From assembly GCA_947359465.1 (NCBI GenBank), contig OX375874.1:97777441-97841440 (forward strand): 64,000 nt of DNA. Reading direction: 5' to 3'. The position numbers were made by a program, and so were the translations under genes. Positions 51,333 to 63,180 of this stretch are shown piece after piece. The notes beneath the pieces are model-generated. The model was not told the origin of the DNA. It searched no databases and worked only from the letters and a program-made list of their open reading frames with translations. This DNA comes from Metellina segmentata. Its lineage: Eukaryota; Arthropoda; Arachnida; Araneae; Tetragnathidae. How positions within the stretch are numbered: position 1 is the first letter of the stretch; the number at the start of each line of letters is the position of its first letter.

Positions 51333-51786
51333 TATCGCACCCTGGCAAGAAAAGTGACACAACTCAAAATTGCAGAATTTGAGAAGCATGAAAGAAACTT
51401 AAAAGATACTATGAAACTTATAAATAGCTTAGAAATAGTAATTGGTACTTTTTAGCTAACGTCGTACAAGAGCAACACTTAGAGATAGTAATAGTAATTG
51501 GTAATTTTTGGTAATTTAATTCAAAACTTGGAAATGGTAATTGGTAATTTTTAGTTAACGTCGTACGACGATATTGACGACGGTCCGGGATCAATCCCTT
51601 AGATATAATGAAATAGTATAAGCTTCTTTTAAATTTTAGGTAGGTATTTATGGTGGTAGCTTCTATTATATTCTATAGAGTAGTAATGTAACACGCTGTT
51701 GCACCTCATACGTATTTTTTCAATGACATAACATCAAAATTTTTAGTTTTTGACTTGTGTCACTTTTCTTGCCGGAATGTGATATG
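51333..51786. mobile_element. inverted-repeat element with SINE scraps inside
   Basis: 'ATATCGCACCCTGGCAAGAAAAGTGACACAACTCAAAA' (51333) is matched in inverse by 'TTTTTGACTTGTGTCACTTTTCTTGCCGGAATGTGATAT' (about 51748-51786). Inside are two truncated SINE tails (51438-51480 and 51520-51601) with GGTAATTTTTAGTTAACGTCGTAC. Superfamily not assigned. Confidence 0.7.
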
Positions 51787-51954
51787 TTGTACACTCATCG
51801 GCTTACAAGTATAAAACGCATAAAGTAAAAAATTTCACGATACCTATTTTTTTTTTCAGTCCGCAATGTGGGGATTTTTTAACTGGTGGAGCCCACTAGT
51901 CCTTTTTTTTCTTTGTAGGGAGGTCAGATTTCCACAGAACCACACTTAGGGTAA

Positions 51955-52090
51955 TAGGTATTTTAATTAACGCCGCACGGAAGCCACATAACGGGCAATT
52001 GGCGACGGTCCAGGATCAAAATCGAAAGGGAAAGATCTGAGGTCAACACCATGTAATTTTGAATCGAGGTCAAATAACGAAAACACACCT
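51955..52090 (-). repeat. SINE tail and body fragment (minus strand)
   Basis: 'ATTTTAATTAACGCCGCACGGAAGCCACATAACGGGC' to 'TTTTGAATCGAGGTCAAATAACG'; head absent. A smaller scrap (GGTCTGGGGTCAATCCCGAAGGGAAAGA) is at 52385-52460. Confidence 0.65.
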
Positions 52091-52813
52091 AGTTTAGCTA
52101 ATTGAGTATAATTTTTTTCCCCTTCGTGGTCTCTAAACTACGTATTTTTTGACTGAGTGTGTTTCGCTTGTAGGCCGACGATATAATAGACACGGTCCGG
52201 ATTTCGTTGTGGGCATCACTCAGACAGAAATCACCTTTGCAATCCCCTGATTCTAGACGTTCGGTTCCTGTCAGGTTTATTCGTTCCTGGGTGTACTTCT
52301 CTTTTCTGTGTGTCATTAAAAATGTCCTTGTGTGTGTATGCTCAGTACTTGCAGTTGTCTGTCTTGTGTTTTTCGGTCTGGTCTGTTCCCACGGTCTGGG
52401 GTCAATCCCGAAGGGAAAGAACCGAGGACAACACCACGTTATTTAAACCAGTCAGATAGTTGTTTCGGTTGTGAAATTCGTGGGTAGTTCTCCATCAAAA
52501 AACTAGTTGCAATGAAAAAATAGTTTTATTCTATTGTCGAATAATTTTTTTTTCCGAGTAAGGTATTTTGAAAACAGAAACAGGAGTTTTAATATTTAAC
52601 AAGATGCTTTATCAATTGCAAAGGTTTTGAGGAAGTTCTCTACAAAAAATAGCAACATCCGTTCCATGATGACAACCGCAATTCCAAACTTCTCCAAATA
52701 AAATTTCTGAGCGTGCATCTGTGTTATAGTCTCTCAGGTTTATTATCAGATCAAGGAACAAACAATACACGCATCCCTAAAACAATTTCAGACTTTCGGC
52801 TGACTAACATCAC

Positions 52814-52850
52814 CACACGAATTCGGTCTGGATGCGAGCGTGACACTCAT
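52814..52850 (-). CDS. HSPA12A-like: candidate first coding exon of the HSPA12-like gene
   Basis: The minus-strand ATG at 52850, with A at -3 (GTAGAAAATGAG), opens MSVTLASRPNSC plus one base before a possible donor TGTG|GTGATG (GT at 52813-52812). The left-over single base (G) plus AA from the 50283 exon would make a Glu codon and keep frame: ...[15 protein letters not shown]. It lies in a 300-bp GC-richer, repeat-free island, as expected for a promoter-proximal exon. The donor is suboptimal and the exon is short, so a different or more distant first exon is quite possible. Confidence 0.32.
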
Positions 52851-53100
52851 TTTCTACGTGGCTCGTTCCAAACCAGGCGGGGTGACGTCGCCTGTTCTCT
52901 GTTCCAAGGCCACACCAACAAACGCACGTGACAACAAAACAAACCGAATTTTCACGGAAGCATAATTCACTTGCCGCACGAATATAAGTGGGGGTGGGAC
53001 TCAAACATGTAATAAAGGGGGACGAGTTTCCATTCTGTCCTCCCCGCTTCTGAGTGATCTCGACCCCCCTCCACCCAGCTAACTCGAAAACAAAAGAACA
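52851..53100 (-). promoter_or_regulatory. candidate promoter / 5' UTR of the HSPA12-like gene
   Basis: A non-repetitive, GC-enriched island immediately upstream (minus strand) of the candidate ATG. It holds a CRE-like GACGTCAC (about 52881-52888), CACGTG-like CACGTGCG (about 52922-52930) and an initiator-like TCACTCAG near 53053. None is diagnostic alone. Confidence 0.3.
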
Positions 53101-53109
53101 AAATGGCGA

Positions 53110-54560
53110 TTTTATGCCAGATCATGCTCATTTTTTGCGAGACTATTCGAATTGGAACTTTGCCGATCTCTTGCTCGCGATCATTGCTACGTTCAGGAAC
53201 CTTAACTTTCCGACAGCTAATCTGTTTGATCTGCTTTTTTTCCTTACAGCAACAAATCCATTCCTCAGCATGCATCGTTTACACAATCCAGATGATAGAT
53301 GATTTATACTTTCTGCAAAATATTATGTTGAAATATGCAGGCAATATGTCAGAGTGAAAGAATTCAACAGATGGAAGTTCTCTCTCTGATATATGAACTT
53401 TGGCCTGTGTTTAAATTCGAGTCATGAATGTATAAACAGCTTTCGAATTCCACGGGGAATATAGTTCACCAGTATGATAAGTAAAACAGCTGAATATTCA
53501 TGTCTTGGGACTTTGAGTATCGGTACTCAAAAGCAAATGCAATCCTATGTTCGAAGGTCAGCGAATCAATTCCCATATCGAAGTGTTATTTAAAACAGCA
53601 ACCGAGTTTCTAACACTCGTTACTTCAAACCTACATTGAATGTGTTATTGGTACTTGTATAAATTCAAATCCAGATTTAACGCGTTTGTTAATACTTATA
53701 CGTTCAAATTTGGTGTGCACATTTGGTAAACACCTTGCAAATGTCTTCTTTATTGATAAAACTGATTTCTTATTTTGTGTGTTCTTTGCATTTTTAAAAT
53801 ACAAAATTGTTCTTAAGTACTTGAATAAATTATTCCTTCAAGTGTTTCGGCACTTGTCAACAATTGAGACTCGTTGAACACAAACCAATTTTATATCACG
53901 CGATAGTTTTTCAAAATAAAATACCTAGTTAAATTGACTCTAGAATATGGCGATAGGCAATCAGTGAAAAGAATCACCGAGTCCAAGAATGTCTTTTTGT
54001 GATTTATTTTGGGACATCATCAAACAAACAGTTAAAAATGTACAACTACACAAGAAATAGTAATATTAGACTGAAGTTCGAGTTTCTAGAACAAGGAGGG
54101 AGCTCATCAAGAAAGCTCACACCCGAAGCCGTGCCATTCAGGAAGTCTAAGAAATTGATTTGAATCACATTACTTTTCGAACGATCACGTGGTCTCGCCT
54201 AGAGTGACAGCAAGAAGCTCCACTCTTAACAACACCCACGTGGTACATTCCTATTCTCAACAATCAGCTCAAGAACAACACGGGAACATAATGATAAACC
54301 ACCGAAATATACGTTCCGAAATTAAATTAAAAGCACAAAATAATCAAGATAATAAAAAGAATTTCTCATTGAATGAAGGAATGCGCAATTCTTGTGGAAG
54401 TGAAATATAACATAACTTCTTAGATAGTTTATAAACCACCAACAATTTGAAATTTTTTTTAAATCTTGAAAATATTTTAAAATTTTGAAACGTGTGCCAA
54501 CCATGATGTCCGAAGTCCATCAATTCGACAATCGTTCTTTCGTCGAAATTCTAATTGTTC
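53110..54560. other. upstream intergenic DNA, nothing recognised
   Basis: Short open frames only. 54000-54300 is somewhat GC-richer without a recognisable exon. Confidence 0.4.
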
Positions 54561-54569
54561 GAGTAATAA

Positions 54570-54757
54570 TTTCAACCCTCCAAATGGTTTCAACTGGACA
54601 CCTTGTCCATAAAGATCTTACCAATGACCGCCAATCTAACCACTATCTCGTCATCAGGAAATTGCCGATTTTTTTTATATAACGAGATCAAGATCTGATC
54701 AGTTTTCTTTTAATGACAAGATATCACTGTCGAGACAACCACCCGAGGAGTTAAATT
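54570..54757. repeat. element of the 'CGAGATATCTCG' family
   Basis: 'CCCTCCAAATGGTTTCAACTGGACACCTTGTCCATAAAGATCTTACC' to 'GACAAGATATCACTGTCGAGACAACCACCCGAGGAGTTAAAT' resembles 29424-29655 in inverse orientation and includes 'CTATCTCGTCATCA'. The ends approximate AACCCTCC and GAGGAGTTAA. Confidence 0.55.
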
Positions 54758-54902
54758 ACTATTTTTAAACAATCTATCAATAGTTTATGCATCATTTCCG
54801 AAATGAATGTGACAACGGGCGTTTAACTCTGTTATCAGAATCTGTTACCTAATCTCGTATTCTGTCATTCGCAACCTTGTGTGACCTGTGATGTCTACAT
54901 TT

Positions 54903-55060
54903 TCACCCCAATTGATAGGAGGGGATAAGTGCCCTCTCCGACAGAATACCGAAATTCCAGACGTCACCCTTCCTTGAAATCCAATCCTCGGGGTCGAGCA
55001 GAAGGGTATAGTGCGGCGGAAGTTGTTTGATCGCCCCAGTGGTTATCTTGAGACAAAACA
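54903..55060 (-). pseudogene. possible degenerate HSPA12-like exon
   Basis: The minus strand reads KITTGAIKQLPPHYTLLLDP, then EDWISRKGDVWNFGILSERA, LIPSYQLG and a stop. Compared with the functional exon at 29166-29341 ([31 protein letters not shown]) the spacing of G-x-I-x-Q...TLLLDP and the later FG is shared. The rest is diverged, with an insertion. It could be a decayed relic of a tandem HSPA12 paralogue upstream of the present gene. A chance resemblance, or a scrap of a kinase-like 'DVWxFGIL' motif, cannot be excluded. Confidence 0.28.
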
Positions 55061-55329
55061 TTCCTCCCGTCTGCAGTTGAGACAGTGTCCCGTTACCAGT
55101 GCCATCTCCGAGTAGCAGAATGAAGTAAACAGTCGTTATGGATTCAACAAGTTGGAAGACGAATGGACGTCTCGAATGTGGGAGCGAATGTCGATGCATT
55201 ATGGACAATGGACGCGTTGAGAAATTGAAACCAGGTCCAACACGCGCATGAATAGTCATCTGTTTTCGGTAACAACAGAACCGTTCCTTTCGAATAAGGT
55301 GTCTTATGTGTGTCAACAAGATGCACTTT

Positions 55330-58080
55330 CTGTGTAAATATGAGGAATGGAGTACTCATGAACACAGCTACATTTGTTTGTTGTGAATCCACTTTGGAAA
55401 ATGAGACGAGCTTTCTCACTGGTTCGGTTGCTAAGAATTGCATAAATATTTGACTCATTTTTACTGACGAAACAGTTTGCAATTTACAAAAAAAGAGTTT
55501 GAAAAGATTAAAAGTATTTTTTGAGATTTTTGAAAGATTGAATTTCGGGGATTTAAAAATATATGAAACGGAATGTTTTGGAGATTAAAAAATATAATCA
55601 CTTAAGAAAGGAAACATGTGACAAAATCGACTGCTAAATTTACCTTTTCTTACGATAGTTTTGCCCAAATGTGTATAAAATATTCCAATATAGAACCAAA
55701 ATTGAGATGGTGTTTGTAGATGGCATATTAAATTGTCCAAATGTTAATTTATCATCGTTACTGAAAAGCTTTAATCACAAGTAAATAAAAAGAAAATCGA
55801 GCAACAATCTATCACATGAGTAACATTGCAAGAATGCTTAGTTTTCAATGTGCTGAAGGTGTGAAGAAAAGTTCTTATGACATTTAAAGGACTTTCAAGA
55901 GAGATGGAGGTATATTTTTATACACACAATTTATAGATAATTTTCGAATGAATACGCTTCTATAAAAAAATTCACTGTGACAAATTAAGAAAAGTACCTA
56001 AAATAGTCTAGTACCTTAATAGATTTAGTATACTTACGTTTCAATAAATCAACTATTTTTCGAATTTAGGCAAGAAAAGAAAAACGATTGAAATTTAAAT
56101 GCGTAGCTTCTTTACCTCAAAATGTAAACAAGATTATTTAACAACTCGAAACTTGTAACGGGAAAAGTAAATAACTCAATTAGGTTAATAAATCAGAATA
56201 ATGTTATTTTTTACCTCTCGGCTTCATTGCAGTTTGGCAAGTTTTGGTACAAGATCCATTGCTGTGCGTAGATTTCGGTGCCCAGTCCAGTTCCATAGTT
56301 ATGCATATGTCCATTGGCAACATGTGGACTGCAAACGACGACGCTTAACTTCTATTACCGCGAGAAATGAACAGCTTCTTAGCTCAGGAAGCAGGAGACC
56401 TTGACGATTTGAAAAGAGCAATGGCTAACATCGCAGCCAGATAAGGGGATTGGGCAACTTAGTTAGCCTTTGTGTCAAGAGTAAATAGGCCTTTTCCGTT
56501 CTAAATTAAGAAAATTGTTTGAATTCGATTATTTTTTCCGAAAATGACCATTTGATTTGAATTCACTGCAAACGAAATCTCAATTAGATGTTCTCTTTCA
56601 CGTGTAGATTAAATTAAAATCCTGCAACAGTACATTACGTAATTTGTAGATTTCTTTCATGGCTCATATAGAAGTCTCGATAATTCGACGTATCACCACC
56701 ACGCACTAGAAAAGGTACCAACCTTAAATTACTTGTTCACTATATTCAAATGGTAAGTAGCTGGCTACCGTTCGTAAAGACGTCAGATGTTCAATAAAAT
56801 TGGGATTTCAAAAAATAGTTTTCCAATATTTCGATCTGCATTAAATTGTCTGTCGAACATTCGTCATACGAATGCAAATTACAACCTCAATTCGCTTGTA
56901 ATCCAATCTTCAGAGCACGTTGATGTGATAAAAAAAAAATCTCGCACAAAATAAATTACATTCAACCGAAGACCGGGCTTTTAAATGCAAGATTTGAATC
57001 CGTAGTCATGTCGGTTTACACAAACCATCTCATTCGTAACTTGGGCAAGGACGTTTCTGTCTTGCACCGAAACCTTCACACAGATCAAGTCAAACTTTCG
57101 GACTGAGTCAAACCAAATGTATTCCTTTTTCTCCTTAAAAACGGAGGAATTCTGCAAGTTTTCCCATGCACGGAATTTACAAACCGAAAACGCTGTCGCG
57201 GACAAGCTGAACTGGAAGAATACATCAAACTCTTCCTTGAAACTTCACTTCGGCAGTGTGGAATGAATGCAGTGTAATGCCACAGAATGAAAAAGGTGGT
57301 GGGGAGGTCGGTGTACCAACGAATTGTTCACTTTGATAATCAGGGTCAACTTTTGTTTCGAAAGTAACGCTTGGTAGTTTCGAATAGTTGGGGAAAGAAG
57401 AGTAAGTCAAGAGATCGGGTCAAACACTGCGATACACAAACAGAAGTGCACTCTAGTGTGGCAACGGTAACGGGAGACTTTGATAATAAGCATTCCGCAT
57501 TTACCAAGACAAGGAAATCGGAGATAGAAATGGCATTTTCATAAATTAAACCTGTAGAGCAGAAAAGCGACTAGAATCGAAACAATATCGACTTTCGACT
57601 CAATGTTTTAAACACGTGCCCACACAATCAAATTAATAAAAAAAAATCTTATAACTCATCACTTTCTCACCAAATGTGCGAGTATGCAAACAGGGATAGT
57701 TAAATTTTCAAAAATCATCGCATATGTTGTAACGCCCTTAGTAACCGCTCGGGATCGGTGGGTCAACGCCCTCAGTTTTTCCAGTAATCGTCGGTGCTAA
57801 ATCTCGGTATATCTATCGGGAAGATCTCAATACAGTGCAGACGATTTTAAGGGGTACACGACCTCCCCTTCGTTAGTTAACTGTCCCTCAGTGTCAACTG
57901 TCAGAAAGCGAGAAGTGGAAGATTGCGAATACTCAAACCGAGTGGTTGTATTATTGATTCCGTTTATAGACGATTAAGACCAAATTCCCGTTTTCTATAT
58001 TACACACAACTTAGGAACAAACGATCCCCTATTTAGTTATGTAAATAGTGTAAATTCTTGTTGTAAATATTATTTTGTCT
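55330..58080. other. intergenic DNA, nothing firmly recognised
   Basis: AT-rich to 56200. 56980-57480 and 57720-57950 are GC-richer and repeat-free and could hold untranslated exons or regulatory DNA, but no coding exon can be supported. Confidence 0.4.
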
Positions 58081-58088
58081 GCGTATAT

Positions 58089-58672
58089 CAGGCCTCGAAA
58101 TAGATTTTTTAATACAGGTGCACCTTGCGCACCTAAGTTTTTAAATTAGGTGCACAGATTATATTTTAGCTTCACATTTTAAAAAACGTAATATAAGAGC
58201 ATTCATGTAATGTAAACTACTTTATTAGTTGGGTATGTTTGGATATGTTACACAAGTAGATAGTAAATAAAAATATTAAAAAAATTTTTATTTGCGAAAT
58301 TATTATTTACAAGTATTCAGTCATGATTAGACATTGGTGGGATATCAGAAACGTCTACGTTTTAGGAAGATCTTTACTCATAAGGCTTAGTGTCCATCCT
58401 TCTTTTTGTATTTTTCCTTCATTACAACATCATAACATTTTCTGGATTAAAGTTTTCGCATAGTGTGTATTTAGGAATTTTAATTACGTTCCTTTAGAGC
58501 GAAAGAGGTCGATACTAATATTTTGTTCAGACATCAAAACAACATAAAATATGTTTCCCCACTTTTTTTTTAAACTACAGCTGCACTGCGTGTACCTAGA
58601 GGGGAAAATTAGGTGCACAATTTTATTTTCAAGTGCACAGTGCACCTGTGCACCCGGGTATTTCGAGCCCTG
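58089..58672. mobile_element. non-autonomous hAT element with exact 8-bp target duplication
   Basis: The ends CAGGCCTCGAAATA (58089) and TATTTCGAGCCCTG (ending 58672) are inverted repeats with one mismatch, flanked by GCGTATAT (58081-58088 and 58673-58680). Subterminal GGTGCAC/GTGCACC motifs occur many times at both ends. A sister copy is at 60111-60673. Confidence 0.92.
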
Positions 58673-58679
58673 GCGTATA

Positions 58680-60100
58680 TGATTATAGCGTGTATTGTAA
58701 AACAGAACAGAGTATAGCGTCTAAATTTCAGCGTATCGGAATCTTGTGGAAAATGTTAAATAAATTGCATACAACGTAAATAATCATTATTCAAATAGTC
58801 ACTGAAAATCAAGCGGAACAGAACGATTTTATGGACTTGGATGCTTGAAAATTATTATTTTATCAAAATTTGAAATACAAAATAGTAATTTGTCATCAAA
58901 ACTAATTAACACAAAAAAAAAAGGAATAATTTACTATTTTAAAAATGTAAAATCACCGCCGAAACTGGTGTTTTAGGAAATCTACAACTTTTGGGTTTGG
59001 ATGAACAATACTTATGGCCGATAGGCCATATTATGGCCAATATTAAATTATGACCAATATATTCCAAGAATTAAACTTCTGGAACTTATAATTTGTGGAT
59101 TAAAAAACTGAAAATTCAACAGAACTGAAAGCAACATTTTGGCTTGAGAATTGCAACTAAGGTCTGCCTATAGATCAGATCTCTAAATACTATTTTATTC
59201 CTTTGTTTTTCTTGGCACCATTTTTTATATATTTTTATTTATCCACAGTATGACTCGAAAGTCTAAAAATCTGTTTTTCAGTGATCAGCAATAAATTATT
59301 TTATAATTGTAAGAGACTTGAACGCGCACATTTCAAAAAATCAATAAAAGGTCTTAATAAGAGGTAATAAAATGTTCGGGGTTTCGTGTGTTAGGCTACT
59401 CTTGCTCTGACAGCCTCATATATGCCAAGAAACTATGATTGCTCTTTCTCAATTTAAGGTCACTTTATTTAACCTTTTAACTACACTTACACAAAGTATA
59501 CGTTTTTTTTCCCCCCAAGAAATGTACTATTATGAGTAACTGAAAGAGAGAAAGTTTTCACGCTTTCCTATTACTTGTTATGTTAGAAAGTATTACAGCG
59601 TTTTTAAGTCCTGAAAATATGATGGTTCGAAAGTTGACAATCACTGGTTTTCGAAACTTATTTTTTCATTATCTTTAATAGAGCATTAAAATTAAACATT
59701 CGACAGAATCCGACACTAGACAAAGAGAGACGCGAAACATTTATTTTTCCCTCACAAACAAAATTAAGCATTTGAAACATTTCTCGTACAGCTGCGATTA
59801 ACCAGAAGTGACATTTGAAATTGTTTCTAAAAGGCAGACTGAGTGGGGTGAGTTCACTTGTCGTATTGAATAAGTATTGCACGATAAACATCAAGGATGT
59901 GTGCTTGAGTGAGAATATTTGAATCTACTTCGGGGATGATCGACGTTTTGTTCCATTTAAATATGTGCTTAGTTTCGAAAGCAAGAACAATTTATCAGAT
60001 CGGAAAACGATTTCAAAAAATAAATGATCCACAGAAAAACTAAATCACACTTTTAAATGTATCTTATTCATCTGTTGTAAAATATATCAAAACTCACTAG
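58680..60100. other. AT-rich intergenic stretch
   Basis: No exon or mobile element recognised between the two sister hAT copies. Confidence 0.4.
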
Positions 60101-60110
60101 TCTTAGAAAT

Positions 60111-60673
60111 CAGGCCTCGAAATAGATTTTTTAATACAGGTGCACCTTGTGCACCTAAGTTTTTAAATTAGGTGCACAGGTTTATATTTTAAGTGCACAG
60201 GTAATATTTTAGGTGCACATTTAAAAAAGAACGTAATATAAGAGCATTAACGTAATCTAAACTACTTTATTAGTTGGGTATGTTTAAATAGCTAAGAAGT
60301 AGATGGTAAATAAAAGTATTTAAACACCTAAATTCTCCCTTCTCACGGCTGTCGCGACAGTCGCTTCAACAGAGCCATCTGGAAAATGTTTCGATCATCG
60401 GAAACTTTCAGTGACACAATTAAACCTTCCTCCTGTATAAACCCGTTATGGCCCAGCGATTTTGTTTTAGCATTGTGTGTATTTAGGAATTTTAATTACG
60501 TTCCTTTAGAGCAAGAGAGGTCGATACTAATATTTTGTTTAAACATCAAAATAACATAAAACACGTTCCCCCCCCCCTTCTTTTTTTTAACGTTAGGTGC
60601 ACCTAGTGGGGAAAAAATTAGGTGCACAATTTTATTTTCATGCGCACAGTGCACCCGGGTATTTCGAGCCCTG
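60111..60673. mobile_element. non-autonomous hAT element, sister copy, 8-bp target duplication (7/8)
   Basis: The same ends (CAGGCCTCGAAATA / TATTTCGAGCCCTG) and internal sequence as 58089-58672, in the same orientation, with an internal segment replaced or deleted around 60320-60470. Flanks TTAGAAAT (60103-60110) and TTATAAAT (60674-60681) differ at one base. Confidence 0.88.
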
Positions 60674-60944
60674 TTATAAATATTTCAAAGATATTCATGA
60701 ATTTTTGTGATGCTTCTTTTAAAATATCAGTTCTCTTAATTTCTCAATTTTTAATCCTTTAATTTTTGAAAATTCAAAAAAAAAAAAAAAAAAGCAAATA
60801 AATATAATCTATAACAAAAATAATCGACGCATCAAGAAGGAGTAGTCCGATTGCGATGAAGATTGGTGGATGTGAAGAACATACGGTAGAAAAACAAATG
60901 ATTAAAATTTCAGAACAATTGAATGATTTATTTCAGAGTTTGAT

Positions 60945-61640
60945 TGTTACAAAGGGAGGAAGTCAATAAGGCGTTGGTCCACCTCTGGCCTGGATGCAAG
61001 ATGTACCCGGCGTGGCATAGGCTGAAAAAGTTCCCGGATGGTGGAAATTTCTTTCCAAATTGTCTCCAACTGTCTAAATGGTCAACATTCCGGGATGGTT
61101 TTAATCACCTTTCCATCACGTCCCAAATTTTCTCTATGTATGAGAGAGAGAGAGAGAGATCAGGAAACCTAGCTGGCCAAGGAAATGTTGGGAAAGCTTG
61201 AAGACAACTCATAGCAACACGTGCCGTGTGCGGCCGGGCATTATCTTGTTGAAAATTAAGTCGGGTTGTGGCAAAAGGAACGGTAGCACAACCGTTCGTA
61301 GAATTTCGTCCACACACCGCTGTGCTGCAAGTGTGCCAGAAATGACTACCAAAGGGGTTCCCGCTATCAAAAGAGATGCCACTCCAGACCATAACGCCCT
61401 GTTGTGAGCATGTGTGGCGTGCGCTAGTCAGGGCAGGATCCCCACGCTGCCCTAGACGTCTGCAGAACACGTATGCGGTTGTCGTCAGGACACAGTTGGA
61501 AACGGGACTCGTGACTAAAGACTATACGTTCCCAGTCAGAACCGTTCCAAATTGATCGAGCCCGGAAGAACTCCTCGGGGCGTCGATTTTTTTTGTTATA
61601 GAGTATATAATAAATCGAAGCATAAAAACTCGAATCCACG
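60945..61640 (-). pseudogene. Tc1-type (DD34E) transposase remnant with a GA microsatellite
   Basis: Minus-strand frames give SDWERIVFSHESRFQLCPDD, where the first catalytic Asp of FSDESRF is His. Then QRGDPALTSARHTCSQQGVM, VWSGISFDSGNPF, LNFQQDNARPHTARVAM (second Asp), FPWPARFPDLSLSLSYIEKI (Glu block) and after a frame break RQLETIWKEISTIRELFQPM, PRRVHLASR. A (GA)n run at 61139-61158 falls in the codons between SPDL and the catalytic Glu, expanding Leu-Ser. The N-terminal DNA-binding domain is missing and no terminal repeats are visible. Confidence 0.82.
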
Positions 61641-61729
61641 AATGCGTTTCATATAAAATATTAAAACAAATACAAAGGATTACCTAAACAATTGAAAGCA
61701 TTTTTCAGTGATCAATTTTTCTAAGGTTG

Positions 61730-61860
61730 GTTGGGTCTTTTGACAAGGGCCAGATTTGACTAATTAATGTTTATTCCGTCAAGTAAACGGGCACACATAA
61801 GAAAACTTAGTACTGAAACAGAAGAAAGGAAAACACTCAAAGTAGTTAGAACCGAACCTG
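61730..61860 (+). repeat. possible scrap of SINE family D
   Basis: 'GGTTGGGTCTTTTGACAAGGGCCAGATTTGAC' and 'GGGCACACATAAGAAAACTTAGTACTGAAACAG' weakly match the family D left arm. Low confidence. Confidence 0.3.
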
Positions 61861-61879
61861 CGCCAACAGCAGCTCAATT

Positions 61880-62185
61880 TTCATGAGGTAGGTAGTTAAT
61901 CAACGACATCCTGAAGTAACACAATGGCACATTGGCGACGTCCTGGGTCAATCTCAAGGGAAAGATCTCAGGACAACACCTCGAATTTTGATGACGAGGT
62001 CACCACCTGAGCTAACACACCACTCTCAAAACCACGCCATGGCCAACGTGAGGACATTTGAGGCATCGACATATTTTACGCACACCAGCCCCCCGTGTAC
62101 ACGACGGTCTTTGGTTGGACCTAGTTTCGAACTCGAAACCCTCCGGTTACTCATCCGTTTCTCTACCAACTAGGCTACCGCGGAA
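61880..62185 (-). mobile_element. tRNA-derived SINE, head type C (minus strand)
   Basis: The tail 'GTAGTTAATCAACGACATCCTGAAGTAACACAATGGC', body, and antisense head 'TTGGACCTAGTTTCGAACTCGAAACCCTCCGG...CTCTACCAACTAGGCTACCGCGG' contain both tRNA promoter boxes in good condition (A box GTAGCCTAGTTGG, B box GAGTTCGAAACT on the minus strand). Confidence 0.82.
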
Positions 62186-62199
62186 AAAAATTACGATTA

Positions 62200-62680
62200 G
62201 GAATTCAAAAAGTGAAAAAAAACTTCAAGAGATCACACAATGATCTGTAATCAAAAGCAAGTTAATTCGAGTTTACAGCACTGAACTACTGAGCATCAAT
62301 TAAAGTACGTCATTGATTAAATACACTGAACATATAAAATACATCGGACAACAGGTTTTAATTAAATCTATTTTTCAAAAGGGTAAGCTATACAGAAATC
62401 AGAGTAGCTCCAACCAAAACACTCTTCAGGTTGAAAGAGATCCCAATAACAGTCGCCATTAAAAGGGATTGCGTATCAGTAGGTCGCGACCCGAGAGTTA
62501 TTTTTTGCTGAACGCCATCTTTGTTCCGTTGCAGGAAGTGACTTGGGCACGCTCTCTCAAGTGTTCCGGTAAGGCACACGGGCCGTTTGCACGCTTCAAT
62601 CCCCCATTGTCCAAAGCCAACCAGAATAGATATTTCTGTTTTGTAAACTGAAGCTACATCAACACACATAGTCTTTCATT
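62200..62680. other. no feature recognised
   Basis: A 93-codon minus-strand open frame (62388-62669) has no recognisable domain or splice context; I treat it as non-coding. Confidence 0.35.
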
Positions 62681-62687
62681 AGCATAT

Positions 62688-63180
62688 CTTCCTGATTCGG
62701 GCGGGTCTCCTATTGAGATATCGGGTACATAAGGACCGGTGACTGTCGATTAGTTACGGATATTACGGCGCGCATGGCCATATTTGGCCAAGCTGCGCCA
62801 AACATGAGACAGACACCGTGAATGTAGCATACAATGGACATACACATAATGAAAGGTTTCACTTAATTAGCATTAAAATCGTTCCAAACGACTCTGTTCT
62901 ACAGAAAGGAATCTATCCAAAGACTTCTATTCCAAGGAAAGGAATCATTACATCTTTCCAAAGGATGTCCTGATTAGAGCGGTTCTCCAATTGAGATATC
63001 GGATAAATAAGATCGGTGTCTGTCTATTAGTTACGGGAAAGACAGCGTAAATGTTGCATACAATGGGCATACGCACAATGAAAGGTTTCACAGGAGACAG
63101 GACACACAGGAGAGAGAAATACTCATAAGGTAGATTGCAGGAATTGAACCGCACCACCTACAACTCGTAGGTTGCTGGAG
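62688..63180 (-). repeat. SINE family D within a ~281-bp partial tandem duplication
   Basis: 'CTCCTATTGAGATATCGGGTACATAAGG...CTGTCGATTAGTTACGG' (62705) is repeated as 'CTCCAATTGAGATATCGGATAAATAAGATCGG...CTGTCTATTAGTTACGG' (62985). Blocks 'AATGTAGCATACAATGGACATACACATAATGAAAGGTTTCAC' (62820) and 63050-63092 are likewise duplicated. The right end (63130-63180) has the antisense B box 'GGAATTGAACCGC' of family D. Confidence 0.6.

Noticed and set aside
54900..55000. Protein-kinase motif 'DVWNFGIL' on the minus strand
   Set aside because: No other kinase motif (HRD, DFG, APE) lies nearby, and the surrounding match to an HSPA12 exon explains the region slightly better.
56981..57410. Two minus-strand open frames (74 and 61 codons) in a GC-richer stretch
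   Set aside because: No recognisable protein family or paired splice sites; possibly regulatory or an untranslated exon, but not supportable as coding.
62388..62669. 93-codon minus-strand open frame
   Set aside because: No domain, no splice context, and one of many frames of this length expected by chance.
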